NCBI GenBank assembly: GCA_018881555.1
Contig: JACAXG010000009.1
Location: forward strand, 150,589-214,588
Direction: 5' to 3'
DNA from: Amblyornis subalaris
Taxonomy: Eukaryota > Chordata > Aves > Passeriformes > Ptilonorhynchidae
DNA length: 64,000 nucleotides
Below the pieces are notes generated by a model, which saw only the letters and a list, made by a program, of their open reading frames with translations, was not told where the DNA came from and made no database searches. Position numbers and translations under genes: made by a program. Shown here one piece after another: positions 48,101 through 61,330 of the stretch (positions within the stretch are counted from its first letter, which is position 1; every line of letters begins with the position of its first letter).

Positions 48101-51100
48101 AGAAAACATCAATCACAATGGGAAAAAAAAAGTAAATTACCATTTAGCACTGCATAGCTTTTCCATTCAGAAAATACTGATATGCTTGAAAAACATCAGC
48201 TTAATTCTATCTGATAAATTTTTAGAATTCCTTTATAGCCTAAGAGCTTAATCCTCAACGGCCTTATTTTCTTTGCAGCTTAAATGCCTTTGGAAATTTT
48301 TCTAGTTTATGAAAGAATATAAGAATTATCTCTCCTTTTCTGTCTATGAATGAACTCAGACAAAGCAAGCTGAAAAATGTTTGTTTTCCCTTAAATTCAG
48401 GAAGAACATGCAAGATTTTAAAATTATTTTCAAAGATGACTCTTAGTCTCACACCATTTCAAAAGATACTGGAGGCTTGTGATCTGTCTTGAAGCTGTTC
48501 ATATTAGTGACATGAGGTGTGAGCAGTCTAGCAGTGGAGAAAATATAGATCTTCACTCCTTCCTGAGTCCCTTCTTCTTAAGCATTTACTGATTACATTA
48601 GAGAGGCTCAGAAAACGTTATTATGAAGACTTTTTAAGGATTGTATTTCATGAGACTGAACTCTGAGCTCACCATAGCTTGAACCCTGCTACAACAGCGA
48701 AAGCACTGGAAGAGGGAAAATGTTTTAAAACTTTCCTTTCCATATTGTCCCGTGCAAGTGCTTGAAAATGAGTTATTCCAGGGCAGGATCATGGGAAGAG
48801 CCAGTGAGAGTGCTTCCATTACAGCCTGGTGCCGAGTGCTCTGTAGTTGAGTTTTCTTAAGACGGAGTTACACATGCTGTTGGAGGATTGCACCTTCTGG
48901 TGACCCTGCATGTCAGGCTCGTGTGGTTAACTTGTCATCTTTAATAGTCCCTATGTGGGAATTCCTGAAATAATTACACCAAGCTAATTATCTGAAATCT
49001 GAATCACTGCTGATGATGCTTGACTGGTTGGAGTGTAGTACAGACTCTTCTCTCCAGCAGCCAGTTTATCTGAGATGAGTCAGGAAAACAGTGATCTCAT
49101 TACTCTTACAAAGACTATTCTGGGATATAGTTTAGTTACAGAGACTATCTTTTCCTTTTTCTTTTCCTTTTTTTTTTAGAAGGCTTAATATGAACAACAA
49201 AGTCAACATAGCATTAAACGTGATTTAAAACAGGTCCATAAAGTCTGAGGAAAAGCCTTGGGATGACCTCCAAGTTTCACAAAAGTATTCATGTCCTTAA
49301 AGCATCACTACCATGCAAGGAAGCCTCACAGCTGATACTGCTTCTGATGAATACTCAGTGGCATTGGCAGGTGCTGTGAAACTGGAAGTTGTGCAGTATT
49401 TTAAAACCACTCTGTATTTTCCATTGTCAGGAAAAGGATTCTGAGTAGACTTGAAGTAATAGAATGCACAAAATGGATAATCTAGGCCATGATATGTTCT
49501 GTAATAGAGATGTACATCACTGTCATTCCCTACCTGCCTTCTCTCTCTTTTTAAATTTTTGGTTCAGTACAGCTCACTTTTGAAAGTTCTCAATCTAATT
49601 TACAAGAAATTCCTACAATTGCTTGGTCTTCAGCAGTAGTAAGAATTCCACCTTTGTGATTCCTTTGAGGGAAGTTGAGATGGATATCAGCTATTCCTGG
49701 CCTTATGCGGCATGGCTGTCTAAAAACTAAAGGGGCTGTTTCTATAAGGCCACTTGCTCCAGATTCAAATTTAGAGAGAAAAAACCCCATCACTTCAAAT
49801 ATTTGGGGGTATTTTGCTTTCAGCTGCCTCTGATACATACTTAATGTCAGGACAGGCCCAAAACAAGTGACAAAGACATAAGATTTGAAAGCTCTAGTGG
49901 GTAATATCTGGAAGAGGCTAAGCTCTGATGGCCAGTTTTGTTAGCTCTCCTGATAACATACCCAGGGCAGCTGGAGACACAATTATCACAAAATATCATC
50001 TCCTTTGAATGGATAGATATGTAATCCTGACACTTAATTTATAGACACCAGAATAAAGGAAGGTGTCAGGTTCCAAATTTAAGTTTCAAGCCAGCTGTTG
50101 TTTCTGGCTGTAGTTTTCTGGTCTTCATTCTTGCAGATACCAAAATTATCTTCTGTGCTTGTATCTCTATCTTTTTCTTTCATTTTCTTTCAAGACACTT
50201 CTGCATTTCAGAGCTGTATTAATTCAATTACTTATCAGTCATGTAACTGGAGTCTTTCCTGGCATCAGGACTAAATACACACTCTACTTTTACTCATCCT
50301 TGAAGTCCTAATCCCTAAAGTTTTTCAAAAAGAAGATATTTTTCTTTGAGACCTGCCAGCTCTGAAAAAATTTTCACTGGCTCAAAGGCTGGATGGTGGC
50401 CTGACAAACAGAATTCATAAATGGCAGATATATCAGACATACTGACTGGGTATAATGAACTCTGATCTCACTCTCTGTTATTCATTGTATTTCTACCCTA
50501 TCCTTAAAGCCATTGTCTGATCTCAGTATCTCTCCAGGAAGTGTTTTTTATGTGTTTCAAAGTGTTTTATTCACATGCAACATTCAGTTGGCAATGGGAA
50601 GACCATCTCTGTAGTCTCATTGTCCATTCATCCATGATGCAGGAGCTTGAAGGCTGCATTTCTCCACCAGGGAATGTTATTGGGCAAGGGCAGCAGCTGG
50701 AAGTGAGATGCAGGAGTAAGTCCAGGGACCTGTGAATGGGGGAGGTATTTAGTCACTCGATGGCATTTTTCCATTTGAATCAAAGGGAGCCAATGGCATG
50801 TAAGGGCTCTGTCAGCCCACAGCAGGAAAGGAAATGCCTTTGCCAAATCTCCTCAAATGAAGAATGAACCCACATCTAAAACCTTATCATGGGACCAGGC
50901 CAAAACCAACATCTTACCAGTCGGTTTTATCCATTCTGCAGCACCTAATCAGGCTATCAAAGTATGTAATTACAAATGCCAGTTGTCATTCTTGCCAGGT
51001 CATTTCCCATGGTAGGAGTTTAAGCACAAGCAATCATTCAATGACTTGGAAGCTCTTCATCACCCACCAGCCTTATCTCACATTTCTGTAGCTGCATGGT

Positions 51101-53179
51101 GCACATAGACCGATTTGTTTTCACCCACCTTGCTTTTAAGCAGCTCAGAGCTGTAACTAAAGGTTCCCACATGTTTTACTGTGTTTTTGCACATCTTATT
51201 CTATGTTGCCTTTGAAACTGGAGGCTGCAGTTCCTATGATAGTTTCTCTGTTTGGCCATAAATGAATTCTTTGATGGAGTAGTGCTTTGCTGTGTAATCT
51301 TTCAGTGTTTTCTGATTTTCTGGTAGGTCCCCCCCTTTCATACAGAAGGGATTTAAAGAGAAATATAAATTTACAGCATCACATTATGTGTTTCAAGAGC
51401 TTGTTAAATATTTAATGAGAATTATGCCTGTTCCAAGAAAGTCCCAACCTACAAACGTAAGAAGAATGATACATATTTTTTATCTTGCTAGAAAGATGTT
51501 GATTTAAGTTATGTTTGCATTATTCAGACTGGAAGGTTCTTAAATTGTCCAGGAGAGTGTGGAAATCCACTATATATTGAAGGGCTCATACTCTTTATTT
51601 GCTGAGATACTGAGACTGTTCTGAAATTCACTAAATTCAATAAAAAGTACAGTCAAGGACATAATGGACTTTGAATCATAACTTTTTTTTTTCATGGCAA
51701 TGAAGAGTATTTCCTAAAAACAAAATAGTGTTCTGGCTGCTGAAGTTCTGTCCTTTCACTTGAGCATTTCCATGTCTCAGGTGTCTGTGGAGTAATGGTA
51801 GCACCCATGGGAGTATTTGTCTCCATTGCACCTCTATTCAAAGAGACTGTGAGAGATACAAAACTGTTGAAATGTTTGCCTCAATCTCTGCTGTATCAAA
51901 ACTAGATAGTGTTCAGCAATCAAGTTGTCTAAATCTTGGTTATAGTAAGTGGATAGACACAGCTTCAGAATTATTTATCCTATTTATCTAAACACCTAGA
52001 AAACTCAGGCTGGGAATCTCCTTCCTGTTAGGGATTCCTGTCGTTCCAGGTACACAAAACTTTTCTTTATATAAGATATTCAGTTGAAATCTCATTCTTA
52101 AGAATCTTGAAGCAAATTGGCATTTTACTTCATTTTCACCTAAAGATCTATTTTAACCTACCACACAGAGACATGACACTGGTGTGCAGCATAGAGCTGG
52201 TAGCCCTCAGGGCTACAATAACTCCCTGCCTTGTTCTATAAATAAGACCAGAGGCAAGGCAAGGTAATTCATCTTTGTGTTTGACAAGCACTGGTATTTT
52301 GTAACTGGCAGAAGTTAAGGAAAACACCATTTGATTTGCATGATGAGCGACAGTGTTACTGGGGATAACAAATTCATTTCAATAGAAGCACTCTGAGCTG
52401 AACAATACATTCATTAAAAGAGCAGTTACCTGATTAGAGAGTGGAGCAAATAGCTTTTTCCCATTTGGCCATCAGATCCACTTTACATAAGAAGTAACAG
52501 AGAGCAGGGCATATGTTTATCTGGCTGCCACTTTTTCTGTGGGTGTACAGTACAGCTTTTCAATGCCATGGTGGAGCAGAAGGGTGTGATCTAGATCTGT
52601 GCACCCGCAAGTATGTGGGTATGCACAAGTATGCAGAAAACAAGTCTGACTGATTTTTAAGGCAGGACTAATGATTCAGGTTGGCTGGATTTTTCACCAT
52701 TTCAAATTACTTGACAGAGTAATTTTAATGGCAAGAACATTACTAAAATTGAAGTGAATGTGAGCAGGGTCTGAAAAAAGGAGCATTTCACTGGGTTGTT
52801 GTCCTTGCAGCCGTGACCTCAGCATTAGGTGATTTGCTTACAGTATCTCTTGTGAGGATTAATCTGCAAAGAGACCTATATGACTTGCAGATTCCTTACC
52901 CAAGACTATAAGAACCCTCACTTGAGCTGGAGATTACTTGCTTAAGACTACCTGTGCTCACAGAGCACATGAATTTTGCTTCAGTTTGATGGGATGAAGA
53001 CAGTCTTTCCATCTTGTAATGTATTTTGAGTGAGCAAGCAAATATGGATGTAATTCAAGATATTACTGAGATAACATCAGCATTTATTTAAGCTATTTCA
53101 AGGTGAATCATATAATAACCACATATATAACACAAATAAAATTAAATTAATAAACCAATAGGTTCATATGACTAAGTCT

Positions 53180-53761
53180 TTGAATTACTGCAACAGATAC
53201 AGCACAGCATCTCCAGCCAGGCAAGGGACGGGATTGTCCCACTCTGCTCTGCACTGGGGAGGCCTCACCTTGAGTCCTGGGGGCTGTTTTGGGCACCACA
53301 ATATAAAAAAGATATAAAGCTTTTAGAGAGTGTCCAGAGGAGAGCATGAAGATGGTGAAGGGTCTGGAGGGAAAGCCATATGAGGAGTGGCTGAGGTCAC
53401 TTGGTCTGTTCAGCCTGGAGAAAAGGAGACTGAGGGGAGACCTCATGGCAGCCTACAATGTCCTCATGAGGGGAAGTGGAGGGGCAGGCACTGATCTCTT
53501 CACTCTCACGAAGGGAATGACATGAAGCTGAGTTGGGGGTGGGTTAGGTTGGATATCAGGGAAAGGTTCTTCACCCAGAGGGTCATTGGGCACTGGAACA
53601 GGCTCTCCAGGGAAGTGGTCACAGCACCAAGCCTGACAGATCTCAAGAAGTGTTTGAACAACGCTCTCAGGCATGTGGTGTGATCCCTGGGGTGTCCTGT
53701 GTAGGGCCAGGGCTTGGACTCAATGACCCTGACGGGTCCCTTCCAACCCAGCAGAATTCAA
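53180..53761 (+). mobile_element. CR1 LINE 3' fragment (relatively young)
   Basis: A readily recognised avian CR1 3' segment of about 580 bp in sense orientation. In order: ACTGGGGAGGCCTCACCTTG (C-terminal reverse-transcriptase coding), GTTCAGCCTGGAGAAAAGGA, TTCTTCACCCAGAGGGTCAT, CACTGGAACAGGCTCTCCAG, and the 3'UTR end GGGTCCCTTCCAACCCAGCA followed by ATTCA at 53761. It is truncated at the 5' side, as most CR1 copies are, and ends at the family's usual 3' terminus. Open frames on either strand across it are interrupted remnants. It is far less diverged than the copy at 54430-55640. Confidence 0.92.
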
Positions 53762-53769
53762 ACCAGTCT

Positions 53770-54260
53770 CTCAGAAAAAGACAGCAAAAATTATTGAAAA
53801 CGGGTGAAAAAAGCACGCAAATTTACTACTCAGAATTGATGTGATCAGGAAGGGAAAGAATCAAATAATGAGTGAATTAACTTTCCTTGCACAAACACCT
53901 CAGAACGAGCTGTTTATTCGGAAGGATAATGAAAGACTGAACGAAGCAACAAAGCATGGAATGTGAAGAAAAAAAAGGGATTAGAGAGACAGACAGACTT
54001 TTGTATGAAACTGCTAAAGAAGAGAAGAGAATAGAAGGAACAGAGAAATTGTAGCAGCAAATAGAAAGAATCCAAGGGAATATAGGCTCCAGAATTAAGG
54101 CCCCACAAAAGTAAAAAAGGATAAAATGCTGTTGGGAAAGGAAAATTGTACTATTGCCTCAGCGAAAGAAAGGAAAAAGAGACAAAATGGAAATGAGGAG
54201 AAAACATTAAGGAGTGGTAGAAAAATTGTAAAAAAGTAGTAAAGGGTTGTCTGCACTTTA
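53770..54260. other. Purine-rich strand segment
   Basis: The plus strand is conspicuously rich in A and G (notably 53930-54250), giving T/C-rich hydrophobic frames on the minus strand. No tandem unit is visible. No gene is supported. Confidence 0.6.
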
Positions 54261-54429
54261 ATGTATTCCTGTTTCCTCACGGATGGCCATTATTTCTGCT
54301 GTTCCCAGTGCTGATCCGCAAACTGTCATCAGCTTTGCCATGGGTTTTCAGCAGCCCTTACAGAGGTATTTTCAGTGGTCTGGCAGTGGAATAGCAGTGT
54401 AAAATTATTTAAAAGGAAATGGCATGACA

Positions 54430-55640
54430 TGACCAATTATAGACCTCCTTAGTCTGAAAGGAATCGAATCATTGACAAAATAATGGAATGACTAGTAAGG
54501 GATCCTAATTGATAAAGAAATTGAAGAGTTTACAGAAGAAAAGATTCAGACTGACTGGATATGTTTGGACGACACTGTGAAGTTAGACAGCAAAACCAAA
54601 ATTGTTGAAGTACACACTTATGTAGGAGGAAAACTTTCAACTTTATATCTGATGAACACTTGATTAATCAATTGAAATAGCATAAAATCAACAGCCTGGA
54701 TTGTAAATGAACCAAAAACTGCTTAAATAGTGGTTCTAAAATATTCTTAGAAACAGGAAATCTTGCTGAATTGCTGTCTCTACTGTGATCCAGTAGGGCT
54801 TGGCTCATAGCTGAGCACATTTAACATTTTTCCTCATATTTCAATAAATTAATCTTCTGTCATAACCTTAAAAGAATTTCTTGGAATATGTCTAATTATA
54901 AAATCACACATGCCATAAAAGCAGGATACAAGACACAATTGCAGAATAATAGATCTTATTGTAGGAAACACTGATAAAGACTTGAGGGTTTTGGTAGAGA
55001 ATTATAGTTCGCAATGTAACAAGCATGGTCAAAACGCTTACCATCATCTTTAAATATGCAGCTGGTAAAGTGCTGAATTGGAGAATTTACATTCTCTCTT
55101 GCAATTAGCACAGCTATTGGAGTACCACATCTTGTTATGACCTGTCCTTTAAAATGGGAATTCAAGCAACTGGAGAGGGTTCAGAAAAGATTGAGAAAAA
55201 TGAGTTAGATACATGACTTGAGAGTTTACAAAAAAACCAGCTATCGGTGAGTTGTTTACAATCCATGTACTTGGGGAAGAGATCAAAATTAGTAGCAATT
55301 TGGGATTTCTATTACTTTTCTTTTTTCTTATGCTTCATCTAAAAGAAAGGGATACCTTCTCTCTCTTCAGTGTAACAAGGAAGATTCAGGCAAGAGCAAA
55401 AATAGTGTTTTTAACAACAGAAGCATTCAGTCACTGTAGCAATGTATCCACGCAGGTAATACATTCTGCATCACTGAAAATGTAGATAGGAATGCTTGAT
55501 TTTTCTCTCAAAGAGATATTCTAGCTCAAGGACAGCTAGTGGATGTGAAGTGTGGATTAATAAAGAGCAATCCAACAGCCTGTGGTAGGAGGTCAGATCT
55601 GCAGATTGTGATGTACTTTCCTGGCTCTGACATCTATTAA
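54430..55640 (+). mobile_element. Ancient CR1 LINE copy, about 1.2 kb, decayed
   Basis: A long, heavily mutated CR1 in sense orientation. Its order follows the element: AATGGAATGACTAGTAAGGG near 54483; GTGATCCAGTAGGGCTTGGC and ATTTAACATTTTTC near 54790-54830, where the frame still reads F-N-I-F, the conserved LFNIF motif of the reverse transcriptase; GATAAAGACTTGAGGGTTTT near 54972; CTGGAGAGGGTTCAGAAAAG near 55171; and the 3' segment CAACAGCCTGTGG...AGGAGGTCAGATC near 55573-55600. Stops and indels are plentiful, so it makes no protein. It is much older than the CR1 just upstream and is probably shared with other birds or reptiles. Confidence 0.78.
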
Positions 55641-58600
55641 ACCCACATAAGCATATGCTCTGGAAAAACTTGATGTTGCCACTAATGCCTCTCTGCTAAA
55701 AAAACTCAGATGGCATAGGTTTGGAAGTGTGTAATATGTGTATCATGCTACAGACTAAGAAAATGCAGCAAAAATCTCATAGAGAAGTAAATAATAAAAA
55801 AGGAGGAGCAGTCTCCTTGTATCTCTGAACTAATTTTAAAACATTAAAAAAATAAAGTTTTAAGGCAAAGATATTTATCAGACCTGGATGAGTAAAGGAG
55901 TTCTGACATTCAGGAGCAGTTTCAGAGGTGCAGCGTGGTCCTCATGCCCAGACATGCCCCAGTGGTCCACGTATCTGTCAGCATTTCTTAAAGATTGGAT
56001 CTCACTTTGGTAGAGCCACATATACTCAAAACCCAGGGTAAGACCAACACGCATGTAAAATTTGAAACAGCAAATACTTCTTAAAAAAGGTTCAGCATCA
56101 ACACTTATGCTACAGGAGGAAAAATAGGAAAAGCATTTATATGGTTTAAGTAATGATAGTCTGCAACACTGGTTCTGAAGCTTTTCTTTGAGACTTGGGG
56201 GAAGCCTTCAAAACTTGTGATGACTTTGCAACCCGGGCAAGAGAGTAGTTTGCATGTCCCTGATACTGAGAGGTAGTGCTGCTCTGCAGGGCTTCCTGCC
56301 CTCTGTCACTGAGGAACAAGGATAAAATATTCCCCAGTTTTGTAGCCCTGTGTGTCAGTGGTCTTGAGCTCTCTCTGGGGTCTCAAACAATAAGCCTTCC
56401 TACCCTGCCTGCCTCCCCTCTCCAGGGAAGGATGAAACAACCATCTATTTGCCAGACACAGCTTAGGCACAAACTGACTAAATTTAAGAAGCATAAAGGT
56501 TGTTCCAGAGTCACGCTCTTCCAGGGAAGAGAGATTGGCTTTAACTGTCAAATGGTTTCCCATGCTTGTGGCTGCTTCTATTGTCTCTCTTCACACTAAA
56601 GATGTGACCCCAACGTGCTTCACATCCAGACTGGCAAGGCATTCAGAAAGCAAGCAGATATTGTGCTAATACACCCTGCAGAGAAACAGTTTTGTGTTTG
56701 TGTTTGGATTAACATCTTTTACTGAAGGTACTGAAAAAAACCACCACACCTTTCTGTCTTTTACAATAAGGCTTTATTCTGCTTTCTGTTAGTATGCTGT
56801 AGCAAGATGTCTTTTAAAAGGCTGCAGGAGAAAGAGAGAATGCTATGCAGGCATTTCCCAGAGAATTGAAAGCCATTTGTATCATTATTTAGGCACTGCC
56901 AGTAGAGTTTGTTCACCTACAAAATCATTGAATTCAAAGGTGCATTAACACAGCATACAAGTTCCTGCAGTCAGCAGAAGTTATATCCATATGTACTCCA
57001 TCTTTTAATCTCATAAGTGACAGCTACTGCTAAGATTTTGTGACATGTGGTACTAGGAGCAGGGAAAATTGCCTAAATGAGGAATATATATGTACTGATG
57101 TGCTTTATCGCCCAGAAGTCCAGAGGTGATCTAGCAAAACCAACTCTGCTCAGAAGCTAAATTCAACTATGGAGCTATCGAAGAGCAACTCTCTCTGGCC
57201 CACTAGTGTTATGCACGGGACACTCAACTAACNTCACACAAACTAAATTATATAATTGCTAGTGCTTCGTTAATAGTTCCCACTCTCGGTGGTCATTGTC
57301 CATTTATGTCCATTCACTGGTGTCTTCACAGGCATACAGCTAGCAAGGCATTTTGGCAGAAAAGGTAAAAAGGAGATGGAATTCAGAAAAAAAACCACCT
57401 TTTCTCCTGGTTGGTGCATCGGGGAAGCTGCACCCCAGTTCATCATGCAGCTCCCTTGATAGTGCCGGCATGCAGGCACATAAAAAGGATGAAGGGACCA
57501 TCTGACTTCTGGCAGCAGGCAGAATTATTGTTTAAAATTTTTTTATTTCCTGCATTGAATAAATTTTGAAAAAAATTAAAAGGAAAACTTTCAGTTCATT
57601 GCCATGAATCAGACCAGGAAACCAGATCCACAATAGTCCTACTGAGTACCCTATTCTCTTGGATATAAACCCAGTAGTTCTCCAAACCAATGAACGTTAA
57701 ATTATTTATTAAAATACAACTGCTTCCACAAAAATAACTGAAAGGGGCACTATGTAGTCTTGTTTTATCAGTTGCTTGGAGGCGGAAGAATTGCAGGTCT
57801 TGAAAATAAATCACCAAAATTTGAGAACAGTCTAAACAGTAGACTGCTGGCAGATCTATCTCAAGTCTCTCACTCTTTGATTTGTTACTAGAAACATTAT
57901 CTTCAAACACAGCAATCCTTTCCTGAGGACACTTTCATTGAAATAGTCACATTGATACACAGCATTTTAATTGAATCAAATCAGCATTTTCTGACAAAAA
58001 GCAGTCTGTCAGGAAAGGCTGACCCATTTTTATTAACACTATTTATTTTAGGATTGATATTAAAGCCTTTTCTGTCCAGAGGAACCTGCTAGAAGATAAA
58101 CTTGTAGTGGAAATCAGGTGAATCGAGATAGTGCTAGCTTTAAAGAAAACTATGAATTCTATTTTTAAAAAGGACCCTGTATTTCCGTTATACCACACTG
58201 AAACTGTTTTCTATGGAAGAAAAAACTATTAAGCAAACCAAATAATTACAAAGTAACTTTACAACTTTACTAGATTTGTCTGGAAGATTTCTAACGACAG
58301 TTATTTTTTGTAAGTGTACTCATTTTTATATCTTTCTTAGGACTCTGCTAGTTCATCCCCTTATACCTGAGGAGCCCAGAGCCACAGAGCTCTTATGTTT
58401 ATGCCCTTCAGAAATCTTTCTAGGGAGCTGCTATGAAGTCACTGGCTTTTCACATCTGAGTTTGGTCCTTACAGGATAAACAACTAGGCTCCTCATTCCA
58501 GCATGATACTTCTGCCCTATGTAAAAGTCACATTNCAGAATTTATTGCAGAACAGAAATGATGGTTTTCATAAATCCTTTGAAAATATGTCGTGGTCTTC

Positions 58601-61184
58601 ACAATATTGGTGATTCTGTGCAAATCATCAGTAAATATGCTGTTTAATGTATCTTTGCTGTCAAGCATACAGCGGTATTGCTTCAAATGAACATTAGAAA
58701 AGGGAAAATTTCTGCTCATCTTTACTCTCTCTCTATGCAGATACTTGTGCAACCCTGAGGCTTATGGTAGATATTGTACAATGGGCAGGTCTTGCATGTA
58801 TCAAGCCATCACTGCTTGTTTTTTGGTTCAGCGGTTGTCAGAGATAATTCTTAACCATCACAGCAGAACTGGAATTCAGCCCAGATGCTGGAGAAAGCTC
58901 TGGGTTTATCATAAAGTCTATAAATAATTTATTCAAACACTGTCACATCATCCATGCACAATAGGACGCGGGAGAGCTTCTCCTTGCCATCTATGTAGCA
59001 ATGATTCCTCACACAGCGCACCGATTTTGCAGCATTTGGAGGGTGCTGGCAGGAAATGTCACTTTCTGTGCTTAAATACAAAAAGTGATAGGCTGGAATT
59101 GCCCATGCTTTGCCTACAGCAACCTCTCCACTCTTATGTCCCACTTTTCCAGGCAGAGGGGCCTTATACTTCTCAGCAATCCCAGATGTCAAGACTTTGT
59201 ATTGCAGAATACTGCACTGAATGCTGAGCCTAAATGTTCACTAGGATTAAACACATTTTGAAGCTCTGCTGCCTAGTGAATCACTGAAAGGAAAAAGGAC
59301 TATGAAATCATCATGTGTAACCCCACCTCTTCCACTATTTCACTGTGTCAGTTTCAGCAAGCAACTTATTTCATGGTTTCACTGTGCTGTCTGTTAAATA
59401 GAGCTGACAGTACTTGGCTGTTTTAAAGACACATGGTGAGGTTAATTAGCTGATGTTTGTGGAGTGTTTTGACGAAATAAAAATGCTTTTTACAGTCTAA
59501 GTGTTATTATTAGAGTGTGTTGGAATTTCTGCATAAAAACTATTTTCATTAGAAAATACAATTTTGATGAAAGAAATATTAACCCTGAAAAGATGTTCTT
59601 CTTTTTCTAGAGGATGTATCAAAACAGAAGAATGTTCCTTCCCTATGCAAGTAAAAAAAAGGGGAGAAATTCAGTGGTGTGAACTACAAAACAGGTTTTC
59701 TCCCTGTAGATCCTGCCTGTTTGCTCCCTGGCTGACACGGGGTTCCAATCCTGTATCACACTTGTAACCACCCTCATCTGAAGCGCTTACACAGACAAAC
59801 ATCAGAGCCGTCCAGTGCGGGGAATGTGCCAGAGCAAAGCCTCAATTACTGCCATAAATGGGATGCCAGATTAAAGTTTGCCTTCCCCAGCCCTGGGTAT
59901 AACTTAAGATATTTGAAGAATATAGAAAACAATAGAAATTGTTTTCTATTTATTACATAATTGTATTTGAAAGTCTGACAAACCCAAGTGAGAAAAACAG
60001 CACATCTTCAAATATGTGGTAATTTGTTACAGGAATTCCCACAATTTTTTCATTTTTTGATGCAGCTATAGCTTATCATTTTCTTGACCTAGTGTGGAAA
60101 TGGAAAAGAAATCAAAGCAAGTTATAAATGGATTTTCCACTGATACAAAGTCTGCTAAAATTTTGCCTTTGGCAGCCTTGAGTGGCTAATAATAGGAATG
60201 AGCTACTTCTCTTATTTATTTTTCAAAACCTAGAGGCAAAAGTTGGATTTCCTTATGCTCTTCCTACCCTCACACTTTCTATTTTTATCTGCTTCAGTGA
60301 GACCGGAGAGAAATTGTAATTTTTAGTGTGACAGGGCAACACAGCAAACTCTTTTCACCAATGAATACTTTGACTTCTGGTTAATATTTTTAGTTTTATT
60401 CTGACTTCACAAAGCTTTAATAGAGATAAAAGGGATTTGAGGGGTTAATTTTTTATTTCATGTTTTGACCTTAGTGAAAATTCTTACTGAAATATAAGTA
60501 GGAATAAGAAGAAATTAAATGAAAAACTTTAATAATGTTTCTCTGCTTCCCAAACAGCTCTAACTCAGCTTTTCTGGCATATAAACTTCCAAATGAAAGA
60601 AGAATCTGTTTTCAGCAAGGGTTTGCTTCCAGGTGTTGTTCTGTATAAAAAATACATTTTCAAGTGGATAAAGGCAACAAATCAATCATAGACTTCTTTA
60701 TAGCAACGTTTATGGATTTAAAGAAACTTTTCTTTCCCACCAGCCTCAGAATTCTGCTGTTTCCTGAGTCAAACACATACGATTCTTTCTGTTTTTTCTC
60801 ACAAGCTATGGCTGTTGAAGTCTTTATAAGATATGTCAGTCTCCCTCCAGTTTGTCTACAGCTTTTGTAGCAACAATGCTCCAAAGACAGCACCATATTC
60901 TTGATGAAGCCCCTGCAGTACTGTCAGGAGTTCATTAATTCTTTTTTATTTGTTCACCTCTGAATGATGATTCCTTTCTCTACCATAACATCATTTTGTT
61001 GGCTCCTGTTCAGTTCAGGCTTCATTATAATCCCTGTATTGTTTTTTTTCTGTCTGAAGGCTTTTTCCATTTCTACTCATGCATTAGTACTTCTTGAATA
61101 TTGAGCACTTGTTTTAGTTTGATTTTACGCTATTTTTAAACTAGTATCTCCAGCTAATTTTGGATTTGAATTCCATCCTCCCAG
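55641..61184. other. Unique AT-rich DNA, no gene seen
   Basis: Only short frames without recognisable products. Ambiguous bases lie at 57233 and 58535. A 12-bp-arm hairpin is at 59922-59949. The stretch 59800-59890 has a balanced composition and no repeat, so it may be a conserved element. Confidence 0.5.
59922..59949. repeat. Perfect hairpin, 12-bp arms, 4-base loop
   Basis: ATAGAAAACAAT and ATTGTTTTCTAT are exact reverse complements around AGAA. It is AT-rich, so weak, and there is no longer stem that would suggest a microRNA precursor. Confidence 0.9.
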
Positions 61185-61330
61185 GTGTTGACAACCTCTT
61201 CCAACTTGACATTCACCTCCAATTTTGGAATCATGGTGTCTGTTTGGTCATGCAGGTTAATAAAAATATGGAATTCAAATTTGAACACGACCTTGCAACT
61301 CACAGGTAACAAGCCTTCCCAGTGGTTTTT
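61185..61330 (-). mobile_element. Old CR1-like scrap
   Basis: The plus strand reads like the reverse complement of an old CR1 coding segment: GTGTTGACAACCTCTTCCAA, then GTTAATAAAAATATGGAA, then CAGGTAACAAGCC, in the right order but very diverged. It is short and boundaries are uncertain. Confidence 0.4.

Larger units (their letters stand above)
43325..53179. other. Unique AT-rich DNA, no gene seen
   Basis: Almost 10 kb with no recognised gene. A CR1-like phrase may exist at 43866-43960 (GGGAGGTCATCTAATCTGTC) but is too short to call. An A-rich simple repeat lies at 45091-45176. The minus frame 49590-49838 (82 codons) has a protein-like look but no family. The block 48830-49060 has a mixed composition with several TAATTA-type sites and no repeat, so it may be a conserved regulatory element. 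An ambiguous base lies at 46782. Confidence 0.5.

Noticed and set aside
49590..49838. 82-codon minus-strand frame with a protein-like composition
   Set aside because: No family recognised, no convincing splice sites around it, and frames of this size are expected by chance in 64 kb.
53147..53446. 99-codon minus-strand frame
   Set aside because: It is the antisense shadow of the CR1 3' fragment.
58929..59192. 87-codon minus-strand frame
   Set aside because: No recognised domain or splice context; a chance frame of this length is expected.
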